Positions 24,216 through 32,058 of a DNA stretch of 36,298 nucleotides are shown here, piece after piece. The DNA lies in assembly GCA_017550035.1 (NCBI GenBank), contig JAFYLS010000079.1:65925-102222 (forward strand), written 5' to 3'. Under the pieces are notes generated by a model that was given only the letters and a program-made list of their open reading frames with translations, searched no databases and had not been told where the DNA came from. The number at the start of each line of letters is the position of its first letter. The stretch's first letter is position 1. Origin of the DNA: Clostridia bacterium (GTDB taxonomy: Bacteria > Bacillota > Clostridia > Christensenellales > Aristaeellaceae). Both the position numbers and the translations under genes were made by a program.

Positions 24216-25523
24216 GTGAAATACAAAAAACGCGGAATATCCTTTGGCTCTGTGCTGATGATTGTTTTGACGCTTGTGGTTGCTGTAGGCTCTGTTTCCG
24301 TTCTTGGCAGAATGGGAAACGGGAAATTTTCCGAGTTTGACGCGATGGAACTGGTAAGTTCGGTTCGAAGCGGTCTGGCTGCCACGGATGTGCCTGTATC
24401 TACTCCTGCACCGCAAAGCACCATCAAAACAACTACAGTGACGCTGGCTCCCAGCCAGGAACCTTTATATACTGCCCCCCAAGCACCGATGAAGCATACA
24501 CTTACACTGACCTTTGGCGGGCAGGCTGCTTTTCAGAGCGATGTGAGCAGCAGTGTGCATCAGGCGCAGACAGGACAGTTTGATTATGTCCCGGTTTTAC
24601 AAAATATCAGCGATCAGGTATATGCCAATCTCAATATCGCCATGCTGTCCAACATTATTGGTGAAGCAAACGGACAGTATGCAGATATCCAGACAGTACC
24701 GCAGACTTTGGATGCAATGCGTACATTGGGTATAGATCATATCCTGCTGAACCATGCGCACATTCTGGATAAAGGTGAACAGGGACTTGTACAGACCGCT
24801 GCAGCAATTGAGCAAAGCGGAATGTATGCAGCAGGCGTACAGAATTTTGACGAAAATGGTTTGGCAAACCTGATTGCGGTGAACGGTATTCACGTTGCTT
24901 TACTGGGATATGCCGAGAATGTCAGTAATAAAACGAGAGAGAATATGCAGTCGGGCGGCAGGCTTGCTGTGTTGGATGTACAAGCTGCCAAGCGAGATAT
25001 TGAAGCGGTACGTAAACAGGGTGCAGACCTGGTGGTTCTATCGCTCTGGTGGGGCACGGCAGATGCAACTGCAGTTACCGAGCGTCAGCGTGATACAGCG
25101 CGGCAGCTGTGCAGCGCAGGCGCAGATGTGATTATTGGCTATGGGGCGGATGCAGTGCTTCCGGTTGAATGGATGGATGCAGTTACCGACCGCGGCGAAG
25201 TGCGGCGTGCGCTGGTAGCCTATTCTATGGGTACACTGCTCAGTGAAAAGCGTGATGCCCGTGCGCAGGTATCCGGAATGCTGCTTAATATGCGTATCAG
25301 TGTTGATGCAATAAACGATCATATAACTTTTGATGCCGTTACTTATACTCCTACCTATATCTGGAAACAAGAAGTAGGCGGAAGCGTGCAGTTCCGGGTG
25401 ATCAACAGTTCAAAACAGGCACCCGAAATGATGAGCGATAAACAGAGAGAGATTATGGGACGCGCTTATACGTTGATAGAAGAAACTATGGATGGAAGTC
25501 CTGCGGTGCGACGCGCAGAATAA
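24216..25523 (+). CDS. CapA-like exported protein with degenerate active site
   Basis: The 435-residue protein starts with GTG after a very strong AAAGGAGGTG. One N-terminal transmembrane/signal helix (about 10-32) and a Thr/Pro/Ser-rich linker (about 60-95) put the remaining domain outside the membrane. That domain follows the CapA/PgsA metallophosphatase layout: LLNHAHILDKGEQGL, GIHVALLGYAENVSN, SLWWGTADATAVTERQRDTA and AGADVIIGYGADAVLPVEW. Family members usually have HWG and GHHPHVLQP at the last two places; here WWG and GYGADAVLP, so several metal-binding His are lost. Probably not a normal phosphoesterase. No capsule genes are nearby. Confidence 0.7.
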   Translation: MKYKKRGISFGSVLMIVLTLVVAVGSVSVLGRMGNGKFSEFDAMELVSSVRSGLAATDVPVSTPAPQSTIKTTTVTLAPSQEPLYTAPQAPMKHTLTLTFGGQAAFQSDVSSSVHQAQTGQFDYVPVLQNISDQVYANLNIAMLSNIIGEANGQYADIQTVPQTLDAMRTLGIDHILLNHAHILDKGEQGLVQTAAAIEQSGMYAAGVQNFDENGLANLIAVNGIHVALLGYAENVSNKTRENMQSGGRLAVLDVQAAKRDIEAVRKQGADLVVLSLWWGTADATAVTERQRDTARQLCSAGADVIIGYGADAVLPVEWMDAVTDRGEVRRALVAYSMGTLLSEKRDARAQVSGMLLNMRISVDAINDHITFDAVTYTPTYIWKQEVGGSVQFRVINSSKQAPEMMSDKQREIMGRAYTLIEETMDGSPAVRRAE

Positions 25524-25534
25524 TGGAGGAGTTT

Positions 25535-26374
25535 ATGGTTCGCATTTTGGAAAAACAGGAACTGAATAAACAGGTATTTCGTGTTGTGCTGGATACACCG
25601 CTGATTGCAGCAAAGGCTAAGCCGGGCCAATTCGTAATTGTCCGTGTAGATAATGACGGCGAACGGATTCCTCTTACAATATCTGATTATGATCGCAAGA
25701 ACGGTACGATCTCTCTTGTTGTGCAGGTGGTTGGTGCATCTACACATCAGTTTTCATGCATGCAGGCAGGAGATTTTTTGCAGGATGTAGTGGGTCCTCT
25801 CGGCAAACCTTCTGAACTGGAAGGCATTCGATCTGCGGCTGTGATTGGCGGCGGTGTGGGTTGTGCTATTGCCTATCCGATAGCGCGTGAACTGAAGGAA
25901 ATGGGAGCAAAAGTGGACAGCGTGATTGGATTCCGCAACGCGGACCTGGTCATTCTGGAAAAAGAGTTTGAAGCCGTTTCTGAAGAAATGAAGCTTATGA
26001 CGGATGATGGTTCTGCCGGAGAAAAAGGGCTGGTAACGGATGCTTTGAAAGCACTCGTTGACAGCGGCAGAACATACGATGTAGTGTTTGCAATCGGTCC
26101 GTTGGTCATGATGAAATTTGTATCTCTTTTGACGAAGCGTTATGAAATACCTACTGTCGTAAGTATGAATCCTATCATGATTGATGGTACGGGTATGTGC
26201 GGCGGATGCCGGCTGACTGTAGGTGGGAAAATGAAATTTGCCTGTATAGATGGTCCGGATTTTGATGGGCATCTGGTTGATTTTGATGAAATGTTGATGC
26301 GCGGAAGAATGTATGCAGAGCAGGAAAAGCATGCATATGAAAAAGCGTGCAACCTTTTCAAAAAGGAGGTGTGA
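25535..26374 (+). CDS. nfnA: NADH-dependent ferredoxin:NADP+ oxidoreductase small subunit (NfnA/SudB)
   Basis: FAD/NAD-binding subunit of the electron-bifurcating transhydrogenase Nfn, of the PyrK/sulfide dehydrogenase family. The 279-residue protein has an FAD domain (PGQFVIVRVDNDGERIPLTI), a nucleotide domain with GGGVGCAIAYPIA and a C-terminal [2Fe-2S] site DGTGMCGGC plus a later Cys in KFACIDGPDFDGH. As I recall, the Nfn cluster uses one Asp and three Cys, which fits. Start ATG 25535 follows GGAGGAG; the earlier ATG at 25523 lies before that site. PyrK alone is an alternative, but pairing with the next gene makes NfnA more likely. Confidence 0.9.
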   Translation: MVRILEKQELNKQVFRVVLDTPLIAAKAKPGQFVIVRVDNDGERIPLTISDYDRKNGTISLVVQVVGASTHQFSCMQAGDFLQDVVGPLGKPSELEGIRSAAVIGGGVGCAIAYPIARELKEMGAKVDSVIGFRNADLVILEKEFEAVSEEMKLMTDDGSAGEKGLVTDALKALVDSGRTYDVVFAIGPLVMMKFVSLLTKRYEIPTVVSMNPIMIDGTGMCGGCRLTVGGKMKFACIDGPDFDGHLVDFDEMLMRGRMYAEQEKHAYEKACNLFKKEV

Positions 26375-26377
26375 TCT

Positions 26378-27757
26378 GTGCATGATATGCGGTTAACAAA
26401 GCATGAAATGCCTGTTCTTGATCCTAAAGAGCGCAGCAGACATTTTCAGGAGGTGGCACTGGGGTACACGGCGCAGATTGCACGTGAAGAAGCACAGCGC
26501 TGCCTGAATTGCAGGCACAAGCCTTGTGTAGAGGGCTGCCCGGTTCACATAAATATTCCTTCGTTCCTCAAAAAGGTTGTAGAGGGAGACGATGAAGGCG
26601 CATATCAGGTGATTGCGGAATCCAGCACATTGCCTGCCGTTTGCGGCCGTGTATGTCCTCAGGAAAGTCAGTGCGAGAAACACTGCGTGCGCGGCATAAA
26701 AGGAGAAGCTGTTGCAATTGGCCGTGTTGAACGGTATGTAGCAGATACACATCTGGCTCGTGCTGATAAAGAAGAAGTACCTGCTTCCAATGGTATCAAA
26801 ATGGCAGTGGTCGGTGCTGGACCGGCTGGTTTGACTTGCGCTGGCGAACTGAGACGCCGGGGATATGATGTAACGATCTTTGAAGCATTGCATGTTCCTG
26901 GCGGCGTGTTGGTGTATGGTATTCCGGAATTCCGTCTGCCCAAATCCATCGTTCATGCAGAAGTGGAAAAACTGAAGAAAATGGGTGTAATCATCGCGAC
27001 GGATGTTGTTATTGGCAGAACCCTTACGGTGGATGAATTGTTTGAACAGGGGTTCCAAAGCGTGTTCATCGGAACGGGCGCCGGATTGCCCCGCTTTATG
27101 GGTATTCCGGGGGAAAATCTCCGCGGCGTATATTCAGCCAATGAATTCCTGACCCGCGTGAATCTCATGAAAGCCTATGAAACCGGCAGTAAAACACCCA
27201 TCCAACGTGCAAAGCGCGTTGCGGTGGTAGGCGGTGGTAATGTAGCCATGGATGCTGCTCGTTGTGCATTGCGATTGGGCGCTGAAGAAGTCTCCATTAT
27301 TTACCGCCGTTCTGAAAGTGAAATGCCGGCCCGCAAGGAAGAAGTAGAGCATGCAAAGGAAGAAGGAATTGTTTTCCGGATGCTGACAAATCCAGTAGCC
27401 GTAATGGGAAATGAAGATGTGACGCATATCCGCTGTCTCAAAATGCAGTTGGGCGAACCGGATGCATCCGGCAGGTGCAGACCGGAAGAAGTGCCGGGCA
27501 GTGAATTTGATATAGAAGTGGATGCCGTGATCATGGCAATCGGTACGTCTCCCAATCCGCTGATTCGCACCACTACTGCCGGTTTGGAAACTAATAAATG
27601 GGGATGTATCGTAACCAAAGATGAAAGCGGCTTAACCAGCCGTGATCATGTTTATGCCGGCGGCGATGCGGTGACCGGTGCTGCAACGGTCATTCTGGCG
27701 ATGGGCGCAGGAAAGACTGCCGCTGAAGCCATGGATGATGCTGCGAAAAACAGCTGA
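26378..27757 (+). CDS. nfnB: NADPH-binding large subunit of Nfn (glutamate synthase small chain-like, GltD/SudA family)
   Basis: Carries two FAD-related nucleotide sites and [4Fe-4S] clusters; with NfnA it couples ferredoxin and NADH oxidation to NADP+ reduction, reversibly. The 459-residue protein has N-terminal cluster cysteines CLNCRHKPCVEGCPVHINIP and CGRVCPQESQCEKHC, FAD motif GAGPAGLTCAGEL, NADPH motif GGGNVAMDAAR and the C-terminal AGGDAVTGAATVILAM. GTG start 26378 with AAGGAGGTG 7-9 bases upstream. It follows nfnA by 3 bp, the normal arrangement. No large glutamate synthase subunit is adjacent, which favours Nfn over GltD. Confidence 0.92.
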   Translation: MHDMRLTKHEMPVLDPKERSRHFQEVALGYTAQIAREEAQRCLNCRHKPCVEGCPVHINIPSFLKKVVEGDDEGAYQVIAESSTLPAVCGRVCPQESQCEKHCVRGIKGEAVAIGRVERYVADTHLARADKEEVPASNGIKMAVVGAGPAGLTCAGELRRRGYDVTIFEALHVPGGVLVYGIPEFRLPKSIVHAEVEKLKKMGVIIATDVVIGRTLTVDELFEQGFQSVFIGTGAGLPRFMGIPGENLRGVYSANEFLTRVNLMKAYETGSKTPIQRAKRVAVVGGGNVAMDAARCALRLGAEEVSIIYRRSESEMPARKEEVEHAKEEGIVFRMLTNPVAVMGNEDVTHIRCLKMQLGEPDASGRCRPEEVPGSEFDIEVDAVIMAIGTSPNPLIRTTTAGLETNKWGCIVTKDESGLTSRDHVYAGGDAVTGAATVILAMGAGKTAAEAMDDAAKNS

Positions 27758-27885
27758 CTGAATATTTTGGCACGTTGCATGTGTCGTCACTAAAATACAT
27801 ACTGGATTCTGTTTTGAAATCCGATTGCAAATGACGTGATTAACAATTCCTGAACAACCATAGATATGAAAGGAAGGTGTGCAAC

Positions 27886-28959
27886 ATGGACAGCCGTCTT
27901 CTTCCGCAGTTAGAATCTATATTTTCAAGGTTGAAAACGCCTCTTGTGCTGCTGGACAGTACCGGAAACAGCCTGATTCCCAAAGAAAACATCCGGTTTT
28001 CTTTGCCTAAATTGGATCGTCCGGGAACACCTGTCGAGAAGGAAGGCAGACTGTATCAGCTTTCTGCATTCCAGAGCGATCTCGTCTTTATGTCGCCACT
28101 TGGGGAAGCGGATCAGGTGCGGGATGCTTTTCTGCTTTGTGATACCCTGATTGCGTCTGCGATGGCGATTTATTCCGGAAGTAATGATGTGAACTATGCC
28201 TATCAGCGTATTTTGCAGAATGAAATGACCCTCGCGGAAATTGACGCTGTGGTAGATGAGTATCGCATTCCGGCCAATGTAAAGCGCTGTGTGCTTCTTT
28301 TACACATGGTGCAGGTTCAGCAGAGCAGTGCATACGATATTTTGAATGAGATTACTCCGCGCATTCAAAATGATGTGCTGGTAGTGATGGACAAGCATAC
28401 CGTTGCATTGATCAAAGATGTGACCGGCGTGGAAGATGCGGATGAATTGCGCCAGTTTGCATTGGCACTGCAGGAAACCTTGCTTGGAGAAACGGCACTG
28501 GGTGTGACGGTTGGCATTGGCGATGTGGCCGAGAATGTGGCTGATTTGCATGAAAGTTACCGTCAGGCGCGCAGAGCCATGGAGATTGGGCGCGTCTACT
28601 CTCCGGAACGAAGTATCCATGTATACCGCAGTATGCTGCTGGAACGTTTCCTTTCCGATCTTTCCCCTGAAATGGCTGAACATTATCATGGGCTCCTGTT
28701 CAACCGCTCAAATGCGCGTCTGTTCAGCGAAGAAATGCTTTACACCATTGAAATGTTTTTCAGGAAGGATCTAAATTTGTCTGATACGGCACGCCAGTTG
28801 TACATTCACAGAAACACGTTAGTTTACCGCTTGGACAAAGTGCAGCGTCAGCTTGGGTTGGACTTGAGAAAGTTTGATGACGCCGTTACTTTCAAGATGC
28901 TGCTTGAAATGCGTCGATGCGGGAATAATAAAGCGAAAGCGAAAAAGAGCCGTTTATAA
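27886..28959 (+). CDS. PucR/CdaR-family transcriptional regulator
   Basis: The 357-residue product ends in the characteristic helix-turn-helix LNLSDTARQLYIHRNTLVYR followed by LDKVQRQLGLDLRKFDDAV, as in CdaR and PucR. The middle contains a GGDEF-like/CdaR linker fold (GVTVGIGDVAENVADLHESY, then RQARRAMEIG). The N-terminal ~130 residues are a sensor-like region I do not recognise. ATG 27886 was chosen; GTG 27877 lies within the AAGGAAGGTG site. The 128-bp gap before it shows no clear promoter or terminator. No sugar diacid or purine genes are near, so its effector is unknown. Confidence 0.85.
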   Translation: MDSRLLPQLESIFSRLKTPLVLLDSTGNSLIPKENIRFSLPKLDRPGTPVEKEGRLYQLSAFQSDLVFMSPLGEADQVRDAFLLCDTLIASAMAIYSGSNDVNYAYQRILQNEMTLAEIDAVVDEYRIPANVKRCVLLLHMVQVQQSSAYDILNEITPRIQNDVLVVMDKHTVALIKDVTGVEDADELRQFALALQETLLGETALGVTVGIGDVAENVADLHESYRQARRAMEIGRVYSPERSIHVYRSMLLERFLSDLSPEMAEHYHGLLFNRSNARLFSEEMLYTIEMFFRKDLNLSDTARQLYIHRNTLVYRLDKVQRQLGLDLRKFDDAVTFKMLLEMRRCGNNKAKAKKSRL

Positions 28960-28984
28960 TGGCTTTGATGGGAAAGTGTGCAGA

Positions 28985-30220
28985 ATGATTAAAAGAAAAT
29001 GGGCTGTGCTGGTAACCGTTTTCATGGTGCTGCTGAGCATTACGCTGAGCGCACAGGCAACCGGGCTGTTTGATTATTTCAAGAATAACAATCAGGAAAC
29101 GGTGACCATCACGAAGGATGAATACGAAAGCTTAAAAAAATACCAGAAAATGGACGAAATTCTTGCTTATATCCGTCAGTACTATTATGTGGAACCGGAT
29201 GAGGATGCCATGCAGGAAATGGCTATTCGCGGCTTTTTGGCCGGTTTGGAAGATCCTTACACGTACTACTACAATGCTGAAGAATGGGAACAGATGTGGG
29301 CGGACGATGAGGGAGAATATGGCGGAATCGGTATTCAGATGCTGGGAAATTATTTGGATAACACCGTGTTTATTACCCGGGTATTCAAAGATACGCCTGC
29401 TGAGCGTGCAGGGCTTTTACGCGGTGATCAGCTGATTCGCGTGAAAGATATTATGGTAGATGCTACCACGATGCAGACGGCTGTAAATTTCATGCGCGGT
29501 GAGCTGGAAACTGCAGTGGAAGTGGAAGTGCTCCGCGGGGGAGAGTCGCTTATTTTCAGCATTCCCCGTGCCATCATTCACGTGAACCGCGTGGAGTATA
29601 TGATGCTGGAAGAACAGGTGGGTTATATCTGCCTGTACGAATTTGCTGGCGATTGCGCTCAGGCATTTGAAAATGCCCTGAATGAATTGATTGAACAGGG
29701 CGCCAAATCGCTGATTGTGGACCTGCGCGATAATGGCGGCGGTTGGGTGGAAGATGCTGTAAACATTGCGGATCTGTTCCTGGATGAAGGGCTGCTTTTC
29801 TATAGTGAAGACCGCTACGGCAACAAAGAAGAATCTTATACACATGATGGTAAGACGAATATTCCGCTGGTAATGCTGATCAACGAATACAGCGCTTCTT
29901 CCAGTGAAATTCTTTCCGGTTCTCTGCGCGATCTTGGCCGAGCTACCCTGGTTGGTGTCAATTCCTACGGTAAGGGCATTATACAGTATGTTGTTCCTTT
30001 GGGAGCAGATGGAGATGGCGTGCAGTTTACTGTGGCGCAGTATTATCTGTCCAGTGGCAAGGAAGTACATCAGGTGGGAGTGGAACCGGATATTATCGTT
30101 GAGATTCCCGAAGATATGGGCTCTGTCTATATGCAGACAGGCGATCTTTCGGATCCGCAGCTTTACGCCGCATGGGAAGCGGCGCAAAATGCAGCAGAAT
30201 CTGTCGAGAGTGCAGAGTAA
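28985..30220 (+). CDS. ctpA: S41 carboxy-terminal processing protease, secreted
   Basis: Extracytoplasmic serine protease. The 411-residue protein has a signal peptide or membrane anchor (residues 1-27, KRKWAVLVTVFMVLLSITLS), a short helical region, a PDZ domain (~110-185 with GGIGIQMLGN) and the S41 core VDLRDNGGGWVEDAV. The catalytic pair is Ser305 in NEYSASSSEIL and Lys330 in SYGKGIIQ, spaced 25 as in CtpB. The ribosome binding site GGGAAAG is modest. It ends with a strong terminator. Confidence 0.94.
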   Translation: MIKRKWAVLVTVFMVLLSITLSAQATGLFDYFKNNNQETVTITKDEYESLKKYQKMDEILAYIRQYYYVEPDEDAMQEMAIRGFLAGLEDPYTYYYNAEEWEQMWADDEGEYGGIGIQMLGNYLDNTVFITRVFKDTPAERAGLLRGDQLIRVKDIMVDATTMQTAVNFMRGELETAVEVEVLRGGESLIFSIPRAIIHVNRVEYMMLEEQVGYICLYEFAGDCAQAFENALNELIEQGAKSLIVDLRDNGGGWVEDAVNIADLFLDEGLLFYSEDRYGNKEESYTHDGKTNIPLVMLINEYSASSSEILSGSLRDLGRATLVGVNSYGKGIIQYVVPLGADGDGVQFTVAQYYLSSGKEVHQVGVEPDIIVEIPEDMGSVYMQTGDLSDPQLYAAWEAAQNAAESVESAE

Positions 30221-30232
30221 GAAAATATCAGA

Positions 30233-30262
30233 AAGACCCGGTCGGATGACCGGGTCTTGTTT
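30233..30262. terminator. intrinsic terminator between convergent genes
   Basis: Perfect 11-bp stem AAGACCCGGTC/GACCGGGTCTT with loop GGAT, followed by GTTTATTC on the plus strand and by TTCTGATATTTTC on the minus strand. Probably serves both the protease (plus) and the XRE gene (minus). Confidence 0.9.
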
Positions 30263-30267
30263 ATTCA

Positions 30268-30591
30268 TTATGTTTCATCAGATTCATTGGCGGCGTGTTC
30301 TTTCTGTGGTTGGTAAAAGAAAAGGCGGCCGCTTTCATTTTCAAGGTTGGACTTCAGGTTGGATGAGACGAAGCTGTCAACCAGAAGTGCGTTAGCATCA
30401 ACGGATAATGCGTTGACGATTGCAACGAAAGTTTCAAGGCTTGGAAGACGTTCTCCGGTTTCAATGTTGCTGTAAAACTTCTCAGTAGTACCAATTGCAG
30501 CAGCTACCTGTGCTTGTGTCATCTGATGCAGCGAGCGCAGTTTCTGCAGTCTTGTGCAGAATGCTTTATGATTGAATGCGATGTTAATCAC
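30268..30591 (-). CDS. small XRE-family transcriptional regulator
   Basis: About 105-108 residues. The helix-turn-helix spans FCTRLQKLRSLHQMTQAQVA through AAIGTTEKFYSNIETGERLPS, then VNALSVDANALL, typical of Cro/CI-type regulators; the tail is polar. The frame is open up to an ATG at 30621, but that lies in the promoter (-10 at 30604-30609). In-frame choices after the predicted start are GTG 30591, overlapping the AAGGGAG site, ATT 30588 and ATC 30582, the latter with ideal spacing. I list GTG; the true start may be non-canonical. Divergent from the zinc-ribbon gene. Confidence 0.8.
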   Translation of the reverse strand: MINIAFNHKAFCTRLQKLRSLHQMTQAQVAAAIGTTEKFYSNIETGERLPSLETFVAIVNALSVDANALLVDSFVSSNLKSNLENESGRLFFYQPQKEHAANESDET

Positions 30592-30603
30592 TCCCTTTTT
30601 TCT

Positions 30604-30632
30604 ATTATAACACTTATGCATACAAATGTAAA
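30604..30632 (-). promoter_or_regulatory. sigma-A-type promoter of the XRE gene
   Basis: On the minus strand, TTTACA (30632-30627), 17 bp, TATAAT (30609-30604). The predicted start near 30597 leaves almost no leader. An 8-bp palindrome TATGCATA (30615-30622) sits in the spacer. Confidence 0.85.
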
Positions 30633-30641
30633 GAAATGAAA

Positions 30642-30684
30642 ACTTTGCATTTCAAGGATATTTTGGAAAAAGACTATGCAAAGT
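30642..30684. promoter_or_regulatory. candidate operator: 9-bp inverted repeat between divergent promoters
   Basis: ACTTTGCAT (30642-30650) and ATGCAAAGT (30676-30684) are perfect inverted repeats separated by 25 bp. The right half overlaps the -35 region of the zinc-ribbon promoter; the left half is 10 bp upstream of the XRE -35. The shared ATGCA core also occurs in the TATGCATA palindrome at 30615. The XRE product is the natural candidate ligand; this is inference. Confidence 0.5.
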
Positions 30685-30703
30685 GGAAATAATGTGCTAT
30701 AAT
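30675..30703 (+). promoter_or_regulatory. promoter of the zinc-ribbon gene
   Basis: TATAAT (30698-30703) with extended TGC before it. The -35 at 30675-30680 (TATGCA) is weak and overlaps the right arm of the inverted repeat, which would suit regulation. Confidence 0.65.
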
Positions 30704-30709
30704 AGGAAG

Positions 30710-30838
30710 GTAGACCAAACTTCGGTGTATCTCAGGTTTTCTCCCGGCTTTGTTATCGTCAAGCGACGGATGCGAAGAGACACGGAAAATTCCTAAACGT
30801 ATCCCATTGTTTGGCGAAATTAAAGGAGGTTCTGAGAT
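30710..30838 (+). promoter_or_regulatory. candidate structured leader of the zinc-ribbon gene
   Basis: A leader of about 130 nt. CCAAAC (30715-30720) can close with GTTTGG (30809-30814). Inside are hairpins CGTC/GACG (30757-30760/30765-30768, loop AAGC) and GGATGCG/CGTATCC (30768-30774/30798-30804, one G-T) capped by GGAAAATTCC; the two share base 30768. GTGTATCTC/GAGACAC (30725-30733/30777-30783) is a competing pairing. AAAGGAGG follows before the ATG. No known family recognised. Confidence 0.4.
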
Positions 30839-31126
30839 ATGTATCAGGACAAGACGCTGACCTGCCGTGAATGCGGCCAGGAATTCACCTTCACCGCTTC
30901 CGAACAGGCTTTCTACGCCGAAAAGGGTTTCCAGAACGAGCCCAGCCGCTGCCCCGCTTGCCGCGCTGCTCGTCGTCAGAACGCTAACAATGGCGCCCGT
31001 CCCGAACGTCAGATGTACGAAGTCATCTGCGACGGTTGCGGCTGCACCACTCAGGTTCCCTTCCAGCCCCGTGGCGACCGTCCCGTGTATTGCCGCGACT
31101 GCTTTGCCAAGTTCCGCAATCAGTAA
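30839..31126 (+). CDS. double zinc-ribbon protein
   Basis: The 95-residue basic protein has two CxxC...CxxC knuckle sets: Cys9/12/38/41 and Cys64/67/85/88, with an extra Cys69. The first module (TLTCRECGQEFTFTASEQAF, then YAEKGFQNEPSRCPACRAARR) matches the small zinc-binding family often found in Clostridia and Chloroflexi, whose function is not established. Basic residues between the modules suggest nucleic acid or ribosome contact (inference). Codons are almost all the C-ending favourites seen in metK and infB, pointing to very high expression. Strong AAAGGAGG eight bases before the ATG. A single-gene transcript with its own terminator. Confidence 0.88.
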   Translation: MYQDKTLTCRECGQEFTFTASEQAFYAEKGFQNEPSRCPACRAARRQNANNGARPERQMYEVICDGCGCTTQVPFQPRGDRPVYCRDCFAKFRNQ

Positions 31127-31162
31127 TCGGTTGCGCGCGTAAGCGTGTAATAAGGGGAATAT

Positions 31163-31199
31163 AGACCGGAAAGCATTTGCTTTCCGGTCTTTCTATTTT
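31163..31199 (+). terminator. intrinsic terminator of the zinc-ribbon gene
   Basis: Perfect 12-bp stem AGACCGGAAAGC/GCTTTCCGGTCT, loop ATTT, then TTCTATTTT. Confidence 0.94.
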
Positions 31200-31209
31200 G
31201 CGTAAAGGA

Positions 31210-31240
31210 AAACCCGATGCCGTTATACGGCATCGGGTTT
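31210..31240 (-). terminator. intrinsic terminator of the rnf operon
   Basis: Perfect 13-bp stem AAACCCGATGCCG/CGGCATCGGGTTT with TTATA between. On the minus strand it is followed by TTCCTTT, 20 bp after the rnfB stop; it could also act on the plus strand (GTTTCG). Confidence 0.88.
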
Positions 31241-31259
31241 GTTTCGTGGAATAAATTAC

Positions 31260-32045
31260 TTATTCCACGGTGATGCAGTTGCACGGGCACACTTTGGCGC
31301 ATTCGCCGCAGCGGGTGCACTTTTCGGGATCGATACGGGCAAAGCCGTTTTCAACCACGATGGCATCATACTTACATTCTTTCTTGCAGCGGCCGCAACC
31401 AATGCAGGCACGCATGCAGCTTTCGCGGGCAACGCGGGCCATATCGCTGTTACGGCAGCGAACGATCACCTTCTGAGAAATGGGCATAAGCTTGATCACA
31501 GAACGGGGGCAAGCGTTGACGCAAGCACCGCAAGCAGTGCAAAGATCTGCATTAATGTGAGCAACGCCATCTACCATGCTAATCGCGTTGAACGCGCAAT
31601 GATCCATACAGTCGCCCAGACCGATACAGGAGAAACGGCAGGCCTTGGGACCGCCGGCAATATCGGCAGCAACCACGCAGCTGCGATAACCGTCATAACG
31701 GCTGGTCTCCTTTGCAACGCCCTTGACGCCGTTGCAAAGTACGCGGGCCACATTGCGTTCGCCGGTTTCAACGGCAACACCCATGATTTCGCCAATCTTG
31801 CGGGCGCCTTCGGCACCGGCGGGGGCACAGCCATTGGGCTTAGCCTTGCCTTCAACTACGGCCTGAGCAAAAGCTTCGCAACCAGCATAGCCGCATGCAC
31901 CGCAGTTGGCCTGACCGGTGCAGGCTTTTACCTGTTCTACACGTTCATCCACTTCTACGTGGAACTTCTTGCTGGCGAAGGTGAGCACAAGACCGAAAAC
32001 CAGACCCAGAGCGCCCAGACAAAGGGCAGCATACAAAATCGTCAT
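31260..32045 (-). CDS. rnfB: Rnf complex iron-sulfur subunit RnfB
   Basis: Membrane-anchored ferredoxin-like subunit that takes electrons from reduced ferredoxin. The 261-residue protein has an N-terminal transmembrane helix (1-25), a 4Fe-4S (Fes) domain with CGACGYAGCEAFA, then ferredoxin-type motifs CTACGACVNACP, CIGCGRCKKECKY and CTRCGECAKVCP. An intermediate CIGLGDCMDHC has altered Cys spacing. AAGGAGG overlapping the rnfA stop precedes ATG 32045. Last gene of the operon, as in other Clostridia. Confidence 0.97.
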   Translation of the reverse strand: MTILYAALCLGALGLVFGLVLTFASKKFHVEVDERVEQVKACTGQANCGACGYAGCEAFAQAVVEGKAKPNGCAPAGAEGARKIGEIMGVAVETGERNVARVLCNGVKGVAKETSRYDGYRSCVVAADIAGGPKACRFSCIGLGDCMDHCAFNAISMVDGVAHINADLCTACGACVNACPRSVIKLMPISQKVIVRCRNSDMARVARESCMRACIGCGRCKKECKYDAIVVENGFARIDPEKCTRCGECAKVCPCNCITVE

Positions 32046-32058
32046 ATTTCCGTCCTCC

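Noticed and set aside
27758..27885. Promoter or terminator between nfnB and the PucR/CdaR-like gene
   Set aside because: Only a 5-bp GGATT/AATCC stem and poorly spaced -35/-10-like sequences are present; none is convincing.
28951..28960. TATAAT at the end of the PucR/CdaR-like gene as a promoter for the protease
   Set aside because: The -10 match is good but no acceptable -35 or extended -10 TG is present, and the 25-bp gap is compatible with cotranscription.
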